Below, in pieces: positions 36,647 through 48,559 of a stretch of DNA of 64,000 bases. The translations under genes were made by a program, and so were the position numbers. Under the pieces are notes generated by a model that made no database searches, was not told where the DNA came from, and worked only from the letters and a program-made list of their open reading frames with translations. The stretch's first letter is position 1, and each line of letters begins with the position of its first letter. Source of the DNA: Paramecium octaurelia (taxonomy: Eukaryota; Ciliophora; Oligohymenophorea; Peniculida; Parameciidae); the NCBI GenBank assembly GCA_905182995.1, contig CAJJDP010000123.1:248001-312000 (forward strand), read 5' to 3'.

Positions 36647-37231
36647 CTTCAGTAACTTATCTTATTGTTGCAATAAAATCTGATTCAATTTCTTCTCCAA
36701 CATCCAATAATTCCTTTTCCAATCATCCAAGTCCAATTCCATCTTCTTAATCATCTCGACTATTTTGGTTACTTTATATACAATGAAAGCCTCCTGATCA
36801 CATTACAAATCAATCGCATCATCCATATCAATTTGATCCAAAATCTTCATTAAATTATTTGTCTCTATCCTCCCCTGAGTGACCTACGATTAACACAGAC
36901 TCTTCTGATAAAATTCGGTCTCCTCTTGTATTACCTGAAGATCATTCTCATCACAACGCTAGTCCTCAAAAATAGAGTTATCCAAATTGCACTTCAACTA
37001 AACAATTTCTCTATTGTGAATTCGCTCCTATTCCTCATACTTCTCTTCCCACATCTACTTTCAAAAATCATAATACTTTTATTTATCCCCTTAATCCTGA
37101 AATCTCTTCCTCCAATTACAATATTGTTGTCTTTAGATGCTAAAATTAAACATCTACTTTACTTCATAATCCTGATGTTTTTAAACTGAAGTAGTAGCTG
37201 ATTCACTGCCTGTTGATTAATTTACAAGCAT
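36647..37231 (-). pseudogene. Truncated duplicate of coiled-coil gene 5' part (probable assembly artefact)
   Basis: 195 codons identical to the start of the gene at 34715-35854, cut off at the N. Not a real second gene if the duplication is an assembly error. Confidence 0.8.
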
Positions 37232-38022
37232 TGTTATATTAAATTATAATTAATTAATTAATTAATAAATAGAAATCAATTGAAACTTCAGGCCTATCAA
37301 GTTTGAACAAGCACCATAAAATCTAATCTACAAACTATCCAATCAATAACATATTTAAGAAGTTTAAAATACTAAAATTTTAATAAATAACTATAAATAA
37401 TATCACTTAAATATGTACTCAAGAAAGATCAAAAATAAATACTAGAATAAATTGAGAAGCTCTATTAATATTATATTGTTCATACATTCACACTTAAATC
37501 CAAGAGGCATAAGCAGAAAATAGATTTAGCTTGACGACGTTAAGAATATTATTAATTTAATAGAATAAGTTAAATTTAGTTCACACTATAATTTCTGTAT
37601 AAATAAGTATTGCTAGAATGAAGCATATATATAAACAAAATATATTCAATTTAATTATCAAAATAAAAAATGTTAATCAATTCATAAATATTGGTTTAAT
37701 AAAATATAGAGCGGTTCAGTAGTATTTATATTATGCATCTATTTTGTTAATTCTGCTATTCAAGACCTATACATTTCCCTATAAAATATTTTATATTTTT
37801 GTTCCCTTCAATTGGTTTTCCATTTAGGTTTACTCGTTTTCTATTTTTGTGATTTCTTGCTGTAGTCTAAATTGATCTTGATAAATTTTTTGTTAAATTT
37901 TTTTTTTTGACTATTAGGATATTTGTTATCTCTTCTCTTAGCTAAAATTCTTCAAAACTTTGATTTAAATAATGAAAACTTATCCATATAATTGCCATTT
38001 TCATCTAATTCACTTAATTCCT
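36647..38022. repeat. Exact tandem duplication, copy 2 (1,376 bp)
   Basis: Second copy; the unique sequence resumes at 38023. It carries a truncated duplicate of the coiled-coil gene (36647-37231, minus strand) including the same in-frame TGA. Zero divergence in fast-evolving AT-rich non-coding DNA plus the N argue for two overlapping contigs placed end to end. Confidence 0.9.
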
Positions 38023-38163
38023 TTCATTTGGGGATAAAATTATCTCAAAATTTATCTAAATCATTCAATATATATTCTAGTAAACAGTTTGAACATATTA
38101 TGTATCTAACACTTGTGGCACAAGAATATTTTATGTTATAATGGGCATTTATATATATTTAAA
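37232..38163. other. Upstream non-coding stretch (its first 791 bp repeat 35855-36645)
   Basis: AT-rich; 37,250-37,265 is a run of TTAA units. A minus-strand frame near 37,740-38,060 stays open with gaps but could not be built into a gene. Nothing else seen. Confidence 0.5.
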
Positions 38164-40024
38164 TCACTTTTCAATACATTAAATGAAATATCTTAATTAT
38201 TCTTATAATTAGTCCAAAGTAGTTACTTCTTCTGCTTCTTCCTATTAACTACGCTCATCATTTTAAATAAGAACTAAGGCAAGCCATTACATCACTTGGA
38301 TGAATTCATAATAAAATAGGCCTTCAAATCCATTAAATTTTTCATCGTGAAACAATTCTTTATATGCTGTTTTGATGATTCCATCCAGATTGTCTCCTTT
38401 ATATCCGGAATCTTGGATTAGTTACTTAATTTCCTCCTGTCTGATATGGAATTTAATGTCAGAGTTGTCATCATTGCCTTGGCTAAATCTTTTAATGAAT
38501 ATATTCTGCATTTAATCTTAAATTTCCTAAGTTGATATTATTTTGAGTTTACCCGAATAAAATTGACTAAAATTTCATTGTACTTCATATGCTATTAGAA
38601 ATTATTGAATTCTTTTTCATCAGAGTTAATTTCAATTATTTTATCTACAATCTTCATGACTAATTGATCTTGGGCTAAGATGATATCATTAGATATGTTG
38701 TACATTCTACTTCACTGAGATTATTTGTTTTTTTAAATTAAGCCAACTCTACTATGATCACAAAGAACTCTTGAAATTTGACAGACAATTCCAAGCTTTT
38801 TCTAACATCTTTTGATTTGGTTCCCTATTTATCATATGTTTCCACAAATGAAAATAGTTCCTGACTATCTTGTACTAATCCATACTAAATTTAAATTTGA
38901 GATAGAATACAAATTTTAAGAAGTGCATCACATCCTAGAATGAAATACTAATTTCATCCTTTTTGGCATGATCTGTATTATAAAGAATAGCATATTGACG
39001 AAATACTTCGTAAAGCAGAGGCAACTTATCATCCATATAGGCAGCAATCTTATTGTAAAAGTTTTCTTCCTTTTGATAAACAATAAATTAAATACTAGAT
39101 CTTTAAGTTCAAGATTGCCCTCTGCATTTTTTTGAATGATTGTCCACAACTTCTCAAATTTATATGGACACTCTTCGGCAGCAGATTATTTATTTTTTTG
39201 ACTATCTTCTCTCTTTTGGATCTGCTGTTGTTGGAGATCCTTTTCTTTTTGTTAAGCGTATTCCATGATCTTTTTTTGTATTTCCTATTGAGAGATGGGG
39301 ACAGGGTTGAGTCTTGCTGTGTGATCAAAGTTTTTCATATCCAAGGGAAAGATAGATTATTGTGGTTCTTAGCCTTCTTTTTCTGTGATAATTTGGCCGT
39401 AGAATTAGAAAGTGAATTAGCCAAGAGGAAGAGTGATTTCTGCAAAATACTTTTTAAAATTATCTCCAGCTCTAGATAGGATAATGATATAATGAACTTG
39501 ATTTCTTTCATGATGATTTTATCTTTGCTGGGATAATTTTTAGTATCGAATTCATGCATGACTTCAGGGAACATTTTATATTCATATTGGATGAGATAAG
39601 TAGGTTCTTGGCGATTGACGACCTTCTGATTTAATGGAGCCAATTAAAAGGTGGCAGTGAATTGATTTCTCATCTTTCCAAAGGCTTCGTCATACCATTC
39701 TAAAATAGCGATATTGATAATACTTTCCTATTGATCAGTCATAATCCATCCTTAACCTTTTCGTATTTCGACTTGCACTAAGGTTTCTTTGCCTTCTTCA
39801 TCTTCTTTGAGATAGTCGAAGATTTTGGCACGCGGGGGAGGAGTTAGAAACATGTCAGTTCCAGGGACTCTGAATTGCAAATAGCAGGGAAGGTAATTGG
39901 AATCGGGATTCTTTTTGTTGGAGTAGAGTTTAGCAGCAGCAAGGGCAAACCATGCGAAATCGTTCAGTCCTTGTCCTACATTGATGTAGAAGACGAATTC
40001 TTCGACTTGTACTTTAAATTTCAT
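38164..40024 (-). CDS. Conserved-looking two-part protein of unknown function, 571 residues
   Basis: Six exons; introns 39472-39497, 39070-39095, 38885-38910, 38707-38747 (41 nt, the longest here) and 38527-38552. N-terminal 230 residues form a beta-rich domain (MKFKVQVEEFVFYINVGQG; WFALAAAKLYSNKK; VPGTDMFLTPPPRAKIFDYL), followed by a Q/K-rich linker and a 280-residue helical domain resembling tandem EF-hand-like units (HFLKFYGLVQDSQELFSFVE). Tidy conserved-type composition suggests a ciliate-wide protein, perhaps ciliary, but I cannot name the family. Its start is only 17 bp from the divergent UBTD start. Confidence 0.75.
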
Positions 40025-40041
40025 TATTATTAATTATTTTA
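40025..40041. promoter_or_regulatory. 17-bp divergent promoter gap
   Basis: Only 17 bp separate the minus-strand ATG (40022-40024) from the plus-strand ATG (40042-40044). Promoter and 5' UTR elements of each gene must therefore lie within the gap or inside the other's coding sequence. Confidence 0.6.
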
Positions 40042-40864
40042 ATGGGAATTTGTACTAATAAGCAATATGCTTAAGCCAGTGAACCTCCTCAGAATCACAG
40101 ACAGAATCGATTATATTTAAACTATCAACAATTGGCAAATATCAATCACCCTCTGAATGTGAATCACAAATACAACAACTACTTCCATATCATACCAGAT
40201 ACGACGGTAGGGAAGGGTATTAAAATGACCAACCAATATACAAGTCGTCTTAGCAGAGAGGAGTGGCTGGAGAAGAGGAAGGAATTTTGGGGTAGGACTT
40301 TATAAGTTATTTAAAGAATCGAGGGTTGAGGGAGAGAGAGTTTATTGGCAATCAATCCAAAAAGCAATTGAAGAACAGGATGAAGGTATTGTCATCAATA
40401 TGTAGCTAATGCTTAAGCTATTCTCAACGCATGTGATCTCAAATTGGTTAATAATTCCATTCAGCTACTGTATGACACCTCCATGCATAAATATGATGTC
40501 CCAGTCTTTATGATCAATGAACCTCAATCATTCCCCTCCACCAAGTTTTGTGATGCTGGTTTGATTCAGGATTTTCAAGAAACGGAATTAAAAGTATATA
40601 TTTCTTAAGGATAATCTATTACCAGATCAAAGTGAGATCTAACAAACTACCATAGGATTTCGAGATTGTTACCCACACCAACCAAAGCGTCGCCGACTTA
40701 AAGACGAAGGTTCAGGAGTCATCTCCAGGGATTGATTAGTGCAGACTGTTCTTCAAGGGCAGAGAGATGAAGAATCATCATCTCATCGGAAATTATTAAC
40801 TAAAAGATGGAGAAGTATAACCCTTTCCTATTCATTTATCTAGATGGTCCAGGCCTTTATGTGA
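40042..40864 (+). CDS. UBTD1/2-like ubiquitin-domain protein
   Basis: 238 residues, introns 40292-40316 (25 nt), 40386-40405 (20 nt), 40594-40625 (32 nt, ends CCAG) and 40815-40843 (29 nt). Layout matches UBTD: short MGIC start (myristoyl-Gly, palmitoyl-Cys), the SREEWLEKRKEFWE segment followed by helices with YWQSIQKAIEEQDEANAQ, the DLKLVNNSIQLLYDTSMHKY core, then a C-terminal ubiquitin-like beta-grasp (IKVRSNKLPQDFEIVTHTNQ..DLKTKVQE..CRLFFKGREMKNHHLIGNY). UBTD proteins interact with ubiquitin-conjugating enzymes. No C-terminal GlyGly, so it is not conjugated. Length equals human UBTD1 (about 230). Confidence 0.88.
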
Positions 40865-40897
40865 TATTACTTATTAACAAACAATATTATATTTATA

Positions 40898-42156
40898 ATG
40901 GCATTAATTCACAATCAAAATGACATCCAAAACATGTTTAGCAAGGCTGGCAAAATCACTTCAGAAAAGTATATTGTCTTCCAAAGAAAAGATGAAATTA
41001 TCAACAATAAACCAAGATATCATAACACCAAATCCTTATCAGTTTCATCTCCTGAAGAACCCAACCTATAATCAGAATAGAAAACTACAGATCTCCTAAA
41101 CAAAAAGCCAGAACAAATTACTGAAACAGAAGTCGTCCAACGCAAAAATCAACTCAAACTCTCGTAACCCTTCTCTAAACAACTCTCTCGACAAGTCGGA
41201 CATTATACCAAACTCAGTAATGATAGCAAACCCTCTTGTGGTCAATATCATGTCAAGTACAGTGAATTAGATAAGTATCTCCCTTCCTTATTATCAACAG
41301 AGCTGTTCATTCCATTCATGATTATGACAAATCTCTAAAACAAACTACTTCCAGAGACGTGCAAGGAAAACTTGGGTAACCAGAATGCATTGAGTAACTC
41401 ATTATAGCATCTATTCAAGCAAACCTATTGTTGATCGACCTAGATTTTCTCGTACTTGTTTCACAGATCTAACCAGACAAACTCAAAGGTAATCAAATAT
41501 TTCCTACTGAATAGACCTGACATCTTCTTTGGAAGACCTACTCCACATCCAGATAGATTCACATTCTTGAGTGTCACCAATTCTTGGAGTAAAATCCCAA
41601 GAACTCCCAATGTTCAATTGGACAAGTAATTGTCAAGAGATTAAATGATCATTTATAAAAAGAAATAATTTGCCCCAGATTATCATCCCAATTTTGAATT
41701 CGGTAGAAAGTATTATAAATATTCTAATCTCAAATAGACAATTAGGTAGTTGTGGAGCTCCTTTTGATAAACTCGAAGTAAGAAAGGATATTATGACCAA
41801 AATACCTCCTTATAATAATGAGGCCTATTTTGAATTTGATGTCTACTCAAAAGATCCATAAAGCAAATTATTTAGAAATCCTACTGCTCCCAATTTTGAA
41901 AGAATGCTAGAAAGGGAGTGCGATGGCAAGTCATTGTTACCCAGCTTTATGTAGGTAAATAATTCATTAAAAACAGAAATACACCAATACTCGGATGGGG
42001 ATTGCTCATTTGAATCAAAAAATGTTAGAAGTCAACAATTTTAGAGATGGTAGATTTCAAACTGTGACTACAAGTTTTGTCCCATCGAAATTAAAAAAAA
42101 AATAACATCTTGATGAATCCAGCGAAGAAATTGAATAGATTGAAGACTAATAATGA
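40898..42156 (+). CDS. Hypothetical Pro/aromatic-rich protein, 374 residues
   Basis: Six exons; introns 41275-41300, 41376-41407, 41489-41514, 41710-41737, 41955-41976. Short recurring motifs of the type P-x-x-R-F/ P-D-x-F-F-G-R-P (KPIVDRPRFSR, RPDIFFGRPTPHP, YHPNFEFGRK, NPTAPNFERML) resemble the spaced Pro/Tyr repeats of microtubule inner proteins and other axonemal proteins. No domain known to me. An acidic tail (DESSEEIEQIEDQQ) ends the protein. Begins 33 bp after the UBTD stop. A ciliary role is only a guess from repeat style. Confidence 0.7.
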
Positions 42157-42514
42157 ATTTATTTAATTAATTATATTCATCATCCAGAGAGTTTAGTAGT
42201 TTTAAACAATAGGAAATTTATACTGTTTACTTCAATTTCGAACTTGACCATTGTCTGTTATTGGAAATTCGTTGATTATATTTCAAATAAAATTACTTCT
42301 CTCGTCTATAAATCTTAGTTAAAATAATTTATATAATTCAGTTTTTTAAAAAAAAGTTTTTATTACATTTTGATTTAAGCATCCTTACCCTCAACTAAAA
42401 TAGTGGTCCAATTGAAGCATTATCACTCGTTTAAGAGTATCTTGTATCTTATTTCTAAGATTATTAAGTTAATTAGATTATTTTTTCTCATTACTTTTAA
42501 TTTCTAAAATTTTT
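42157..42514. other. Intergenic, no gene seen
   Basis: 358 bp AT-rich spacer between two plus-strand genes; should contain the promoter of the second. Confidence 0.5.
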
Positions 42515-43289
42515 ATGAACGTCTTTCAAAATAATGGTCAAATCTCTTAAAATCAAAGCATTTCTGTGATTTTCAACCATGCTTAAGAGCAAATTCAATA
42601 ATAGCATTTCGAAATTCAACAGATGTAAATTGAGAGATAAAAAACTTATGAAAAGTTGAAAAAACACCTAGAAAAGCTCAATCTATTAGTTTAACGAATG
42701 ACCAACCAATAGATTGTTTAACAAGTTGACTCGAAATCCAACATTTGTAATCAGTAATACAAATATGAAATTTAAATGGATCAAGATCTAGAGCTTCCTT
42801 GCTATAGGAATAGAATTTTTTAAATAAGACTAAGACTTGTTGAAAATTAAAAGGTCATTTGTAATGCCAATAATATCCTTGTGGAATTATAAGTGTAAAA
42901 TAGTACTTAATATTAGATGGACCTACGATAGTCAACCAAAAAAGCTAAGTCATAACAACAAAAACTAATCAATATACAAGGGATGCTAATAAACCATTAT
43001 TAAAAAAGGCTATGGGTGTTTGAACAGAATACAGATTAAGGAAGTTTCTTCTCATTTTCCGAGAGGAGTATTTCAACTCATAGTAATTCCTATAGAAGAT
43101 GGTGCTGTGGTAGGAAATGAAAGGTATTAAATTTAATAATGGATAGTAAATTGCACATAAAAAAAGAATGGGTCAAACCTCTTGTAATCAATGATGTTTC
43201 AATTAAGGCAAAAAAGTTTTCAGATAGACACTGTCCATATTTTGCCAAATCTGATGGAACAATTAATTTAATTGAATAAAACTGATTGA
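42515..43289 (+). CDS. Gln/Asn-rich helical protein, 249 residues
   Basis: Two exons around a 25-nt intron with an atypical GTG start (42..: 43014-43038 region), placed to keep frame between RLW and EVSSHFPRGV. N-terminal 60 residues Gln-rich, then amphipathic helix (ERQKTYEKLKKHLEKLNLLV), then a compact domain (PRGVFQLIVIPIEDGAVVGN). Family not recognised; the pattern would suit a coactivator or scaffold subunit. The intron boundaries are less sure than elsewhere. Confidence 0.55.
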
Positions 43290-44720
43290 TTTTTTTTCGC
43301 TATCGTAATAAAAAAAACATTACATGAAATCATGTCTTATAATTGTTCCGATTCGCTCATTAAGTGAGGAAGTAAATAAATAATAAAACTTCTTGATTTA
43401 TTCCATTTTAGAAAATAGTACATTTCATTTTTACTTATAAAGTTTTATAATAAGAGTAATAAAAATTGATATAATATGGCAAAGTCAATAAAAATGTAAT
43501 TTTTTAATCCCAATGCAATGAGGCATCTAAAGTAATATCCTATAATTAAAGAATTCATTGATGCCTAATTCTATTAATAACAGTAAAAATTGACAAAATT
43601 TAAATGAATATCCGATTAAACTTGATATTCAAAAAAAAGACATTTCTAAAGTATATAAAATTCTAATAAATATTATAAATTTCAAATCTAAATTAAAACA
43701 ATACCGTAATAGTAAAATACTTATACTGAAAGTAATTATCGGCGTTTTCATACATTGTTTAAATGGATCGCCTGAATTTTTCTGTTTACTGTAGTAATTT
43801 CATATTTTGATTAAATAGTAATTTATAACTTTAACTTAAAATTTGATATGACTTTAAACGATACCAAATAAACACAGACAATTTTAAATTGTCAACAAAT
43901 TATAAGTTAAATCAAATATTTTTGAAACATTTTATTGAAAATCAGAGTTTATCGTAATGGTATTTATTTCATTATCTTCAGTTAATAGTACAGAAAATTT
44001 GAGACTAAAATTTATACACATTAATGACGCTTTGTAACATCAAGATAATTTAGTATTATAAATAAAAGTTACAAGTAATTAGCTCATCTATTTATTTGGT
44101 AGAATAAATTAAAAAAGAAAATAAAGTTTCTGCTAATCGGTTGAGGATGATTTCTAATAAATTTGGAATTTATGATATGTGAAAAAATTCACTTAATTTT
44201 GAAAAGCTGAAGAGAGTGAGTAATTTACGTTAAAATTCTAACTCTCGAAAATGAAAAAAATAAATTATTCATTAATAGTATTAAAAAATAATAGGAAGTT
44301 TGAAAAAAATAATTGAAGAGTTAAATCAAATTGGGAATTAAATTTCTTGTAAAGTGAACATAGAAAGTTTTAACAATTAAAATTATTTCTTAAACTATGT
44401 CAGAAATTAAAATAATTAAATGTATATAATTGCACCTACATAATTTATAAATGGAATTGGAATATGCTAAAAAGTAATTGATTTTCAAATTAATGATTTT
44501 TGAAAATGTTATTTCATAATCTCTTTGGAGACTAATAATATATTGGATTATTTATTTTGTAGAGAATTGATTAAAGTATACTATTTGATAATTTTATTAT
44601 GATGGATAATTAGTTGTATCAATCGAAACTCTATAGTTTTTTAAAATGTTGCAATTAATATCTAAAATTATCTTATTTACCTCAATATTTTTTAATAATT
44701 AACTCAATTCTTTGAAATAA
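43290..44720. other. Long AT-rich stretch, no gene seen
   Basis: 1.4 kb with TGA in all plus frames and TCA in all minus frames at short spacing, poly-A and poly-T runs, no repeat recognised. Confidence 0.5.
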
Positions 44721-45922
44721 ATGCTAGAATATACTGGACAGACTAAAGCAAATTCAGAAGGTTTCCATTCAGTTGTAGACTCCGATATAGAAAGTTGGAT
44801 AAAGTAATAAATACGCTTACAAATTTTAGAAGACCTAAATCCAGTTCACAACAAGATTATCGAAAACTATTTGAATTAACAAAACATTGTTATGCTGCAA
44901 AATTGCCTTAAGCAAATTGTGATGAGATTCCTGAGTTTGATACTGCTGAGGATTCCTTCTTACAAAGACCTTCTATGTGTACGAATAAATCCAGCAAACA
45001 AAGCTGTGAAATTATGAAGGAGGAGAAGCAATAGGAAAAGGAATTAATCACTCCCATAAATGATGAGGACAAGCATTTGTTGTTGAGGAGTGATTAAGAG
45101 CAATGCAAATTGTAAGCAATCAAAATGAAGAGTGGGGGATGCTATACAGGATAGTGGTACAAAAGGAAACCTCACGGTATGGGGGAGTATCTATTTGCTG
45201 ATTCGAGTAGATATGTAGGAGAAGTAACTAGATATTACAATAATAGTGGAATAATGGCTTTGCAAGCGGAAAGGGAGAGTATTATTATGCTGATGGTGGA
45301 CACTATAAGGGAGAATTCCATTTAAACAGTATGCAGGGTACAGGAATTTACAAATACGCAGATGGAACCGTATATGATGGTATGAAATATCCTTATCGTT
45401 AAGGTTAATGGATGAATGATAAATACCATGGATATGGAATTGAAATAAAAAACGAAAGCCAATATAAGGGTAAGAATAAATTATATATTAGGTAAGTTTA
45501 AGAGTGGGTTGAAACATGGTCAAGGAACCTTGATATTTTCTAATCAGGAGAAGTATGAGGGGTCATTTGTGAATGGTCTATTTGAAGGGAAAGGAGTTTT
45601 TGTAAGCATTTCTATTTTTATCTTTAGATTTGGCCAGATGGAAGAAGATATGAAGGAGATTGGAAAAAAGGGATGATGCATGGATAGGGGATGTTGCAAT
45701 GGCCAGATGGTAATTTAGTGTCTCAAAATAGGTCGTATCTATGTAGGACAGTATGTGAATGATAAAAGACAAGGATTCGGAACATTCCAATTTGCAGATG
45801 GTCGTAAATATGCAGGTTAGTGGATGAATGGACTATAACATGGATCAGGAGAGTTTACTGAATTTCATGGTTAAATTACGAAAGGAGTTTGGAGAGACGG
45901 CAAATTGTTTTCAATTTATTGA
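44721..45922 (+). CDS. MORN-repeat protein, 352 residues
   Basis: Seven exons; introns 44804-44829, 45224-45246, 45380-45403, 45470-45491, 45602-45627, 45710-45731. Residues about 140-350 hold nine MORN units of the Y-x-G-x-W/F-x2-G-x3-G-x-G type ([69 protein letters not shown]). Several introns cut inside repeats at equivalent G|GT positions. MORN proteins bind acidic phospholipids or act as cytoskeletal scaffolds; ciliary radial-spoke and phosphatidylinositol kinase relatives are known. N-terminal 130 residues unstructured. The 24-nt intron 45380-45403 has no in-frame stop. Confidence 0.9.
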
Positions 45923-45946
45923 TTATATGATACTAATTTATATATC

Positions 45947-47348
45947 TCATAATTTTGGTTAGGAATACTTAGCAAGGTTATCTGGAGTTGGTGCTGGGAA
46001 TAAACTAGGTGTGAATAGAGTTCTAATATGATATTACTAACTATTTACGCTTTCTTCATATTTCCCTTAATCTTCATTTGTCCTTTTAAGAATGCTTCAT
46101 TGGCTTATAATTTTCCTAAGCAAACCTTTTCAAAATCGTCATCAATCATTGTGAAAGTGGCATCAGCTTGCTCTTTTCCTTCTTTGATTCCTCCTTGACC
46201 ATTCTTTAGATCAATCACCCAGGACTTTATCACTGGTCCACCTTTTTATGTGATTATTTCAAAATTGAAGACTCCTTAAACTTTAGGAATGAATTCTTTT
46301 CCTTCTCCTCTATCCAAAAATGCTTTCATTAAACCAAAAATCTTTTCTGCCTTCAGATTAACACTTGGAGCTTGTGTAGTTTATTATGTTTAAGCTGATG
46401 ATGTTTTTCCTTCTTTCTATTATTTGATGAAATCTTCCTTATTGAAAAAGATTTCAAAGATTTCTGATGATGTTTGAGGATAACAAACATTATCTCCAAA
46501 ACCAGCTACTTATTCCCATTTATCTCTAACATCTTCAGGTGTGAATGGAGTATCAAAGAAATATCCTTGATTTCGTTACCATCTCAATTTAGAAATGTAT
46601 CCAGCTCCCAATTCATAAATTGCACCTGTTTCCTTTGAATCATCATGACTCAACACAGCTACAAGTGGAACAACGAATTCTGGCTTCAAATTTGCAAGTA
46701 ATTCTTTGCTCATAACAGTCTCAGTCAATCTACTTGCAGCCACAGGACAGATTGAATTAACTAAAATGTTTCTCTTTAATCCTTCTCTAGCCAAAGCCAA
46801 TGTCAATCCGTGAATACCCATTTTGGCAGCACAATAATTTGTTTAACCAAAAACACCATAAACACCAGAAGCTGAGGATGTGTTAATAATTCTTCCATAT
46901 TTTTATTCTCTCATGTATGGCCAAGCAGCTTTGGTGCAAGAGTATGTACCTTTTAAGTGAACCTAAATGGAATATTATCATATATTACTCTATAAATAAG
47001 ATCCCAATCCTCATCCTTCATTTTTTCAAATGAAACATCTCTTAAAATACCAGCGTTGTTAATCAAAATATCAATTTTTCCAAATGCCTTAATTGCAGTG
47101 TCAATCACTTTTTCTCCAAATTCAACACTATCATAGTTGGCGACAGCGACTCCACCTGCAGCCTTAATTTCATCAACCACTTTATCGGCAGCAGAAGAGG
47201 AAGCTCCTGTACCTTTCATTGATCCTCCTAAATCATTAACAACGACTTTAGCTCCTCTTTTTCCAAAAAATAGTGCGTACTCTTTTCCCAAGCCATTACC
47301 AGCTCCAGTGATAACGACTACTTTACCATCAAATCTCAACTAACTCAT
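45947..47348 (-). CDS. Peroxisomal SDR-SCP2 fusion (HSD17B4-like without hydratase)
   Basis: 449 residues, introns 46963-46988 and 46023-46048 (26 nt each). Residues 1-300 are the (3R)-hydroxyacyl-CoA dehydrogenase of D-bifunctional protein: Rossmann [32 protein letters not shown], catalytic NTSSASG and YCAAK. A C-terminal SCP2 lipid-binding domain ([33 protein letters not shown]) ends in LAKYSQPKL; PKL fits a peroxisomal PTS1. The enoyl-CoA hydratase-2 (MaoC) domain that lies between them in animal HSD17B4 is absent, with only a Q/T/S linker. Oxidises hydroxyacyl-CoA in peroxisomal beta-oxidation. Stops 24 bp from the convergent MORN gene. Confidence 0.92.
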
Positions 47349-47809
47349 ATTTTTAATATACTAATACAAATCTAAATGACATTATATATATAATGAACAC
47401 TTTTAGGAAATCGTGCGTCATAATTAAAAGAGTGATTCAATTATTATTATTTAATATGTTACCTTTCAAAATTTATAATAATTTATTTTGCTCAATCAAT
47501 TTGTGCTTTAATTTATTTATACTTTAACATTATAAATTGTAAAAACTAATTGATCAAAATAAGTGCTTAATTTTATACTTCATAGATATTAATTAATTCA
47601 AATTTTCAATTTCCCCTTATGTCCAACTGATAGTCACCTCTCTATAATGGCATTATTTTACTTTTTGATAAAAACCAACATGTCTATACATAGATATAAT
47701 ATCCATTCATGGTTGGTAAATAGGGAAAATATTACTAATACATCTAATTGATAATAAATAAATTGTATTTGTTAGATTAGGATTAATTTTAATATTTGTA
47801 TTTTAAAAT
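47349..47809. other. Divergent intergenic region
   Basis: 461 bp between the starts of the SDR-SCP2 and proteasome genes; no gene. Expected to contain both promoters. Confidence 0.5.
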
Positions 47810-48559
47810 ATGTCATACGACACTGCGCTTACAGTTTTTTCTCCAGATGGTTAGCTATTTCAAGTAGAATATGCAATGGAAGCAGTGAAAAGAGGGTTGT
47901 GTTGTGTTGGAGTCAGAGGAAAGGACATCATTGTACTAGGGGTAGAAAAAAAGGCAACATCAAAGCTCTAAAATGTTAAGACAATCAAGAAAGTGTATTA
48001 GTTAGGTAGCCATATATTCAAACGATAGATAACAATTTATGCATGACATTTTCTGGATTAAATGCTGATGCAAGAATATTGGCAAATCAAACACGATTAT
48101 AATGCTAATAGTATAAAATTTATTATGAGGATGATCCTTCAGTTGATTTCATTGCTAAATTCACTAGCTAGCAACAATAGAAATTCACTTAAAGAGGGGG
48201 AGCCAGACCTTATGGTATTTCAACTTTAATTGCCGGATTTGATAATTAAAATAAGCCAAAGTTATTTTAGACAGATCCTTCTGGGGCTTGTTCTGAATGG
48301 AAGGCTACATCTCTTGGGAAGAGTGCAAAATAAGTGAAGGATTTCTTAGAAAAGCACTGGAGAGAAGGCTTGCACGAGAAGGATGCACTTCTACTAACAA
48401 CGAAGGTATGGGATTGAGTTATATGTCAAGGCTTTGATGGATGTAGTGGAAAGTGGGAATAAAAACATTGAGTTGTGTGTAATTAAGAAGAACAGTTGTT
48501 GGTTTTTGAGTGAGACTGAAGTAGAGGAGTTGACAAAAATAACCGCCTAGATCTAATGA
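47810..48559 (+). CDS. PSMA7: 20S proteasome subunit alpha-4 (alpha type-7)
   Basis: 233 residues, introns 48006-48028 (23 nt) and 48406-48430 (25 nt). N-terminal alpha signature [20 protein letters not shown] and YAMEAVKRG, then [44 protein letters not shown] and [15 protein letters not shown] follow PSMA7 of other eukaryotes almost block for block. Alpha subunits form the gated outer ring of the 20S core and are catalytically inactive. Length 233 compares with 248 in human; the Lys-rich C-terminal tail is missing, as the protein ends soon after [12 protein letters not shown]. Retained HbYX docking pockets cannot be judged by eye. Confidence 0.95.

Noticed and set aside
35270-38022. Direct repeats as ends of a mobile element
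   Set aside because: Copies are adjacent, separated only by N, include part of an ordinary gene and have no transposase or terminal motif.
39132-39479. Plus-strand hydrophobic ORF
   Set aside because: Antisense shadow of the 38164-40024 gene, whose exons splice into one long frame.
43290-44720. Possible gene in AT-rich stretch
   Set aside because: All frames are closed repeatedly; no intron combination helped.
47137-47343. Plus-strand ORF rich in Ala/Pro opposite the SDR gene
   Set aside because: Shadow of the conserved Rossmann-fold coding strand.
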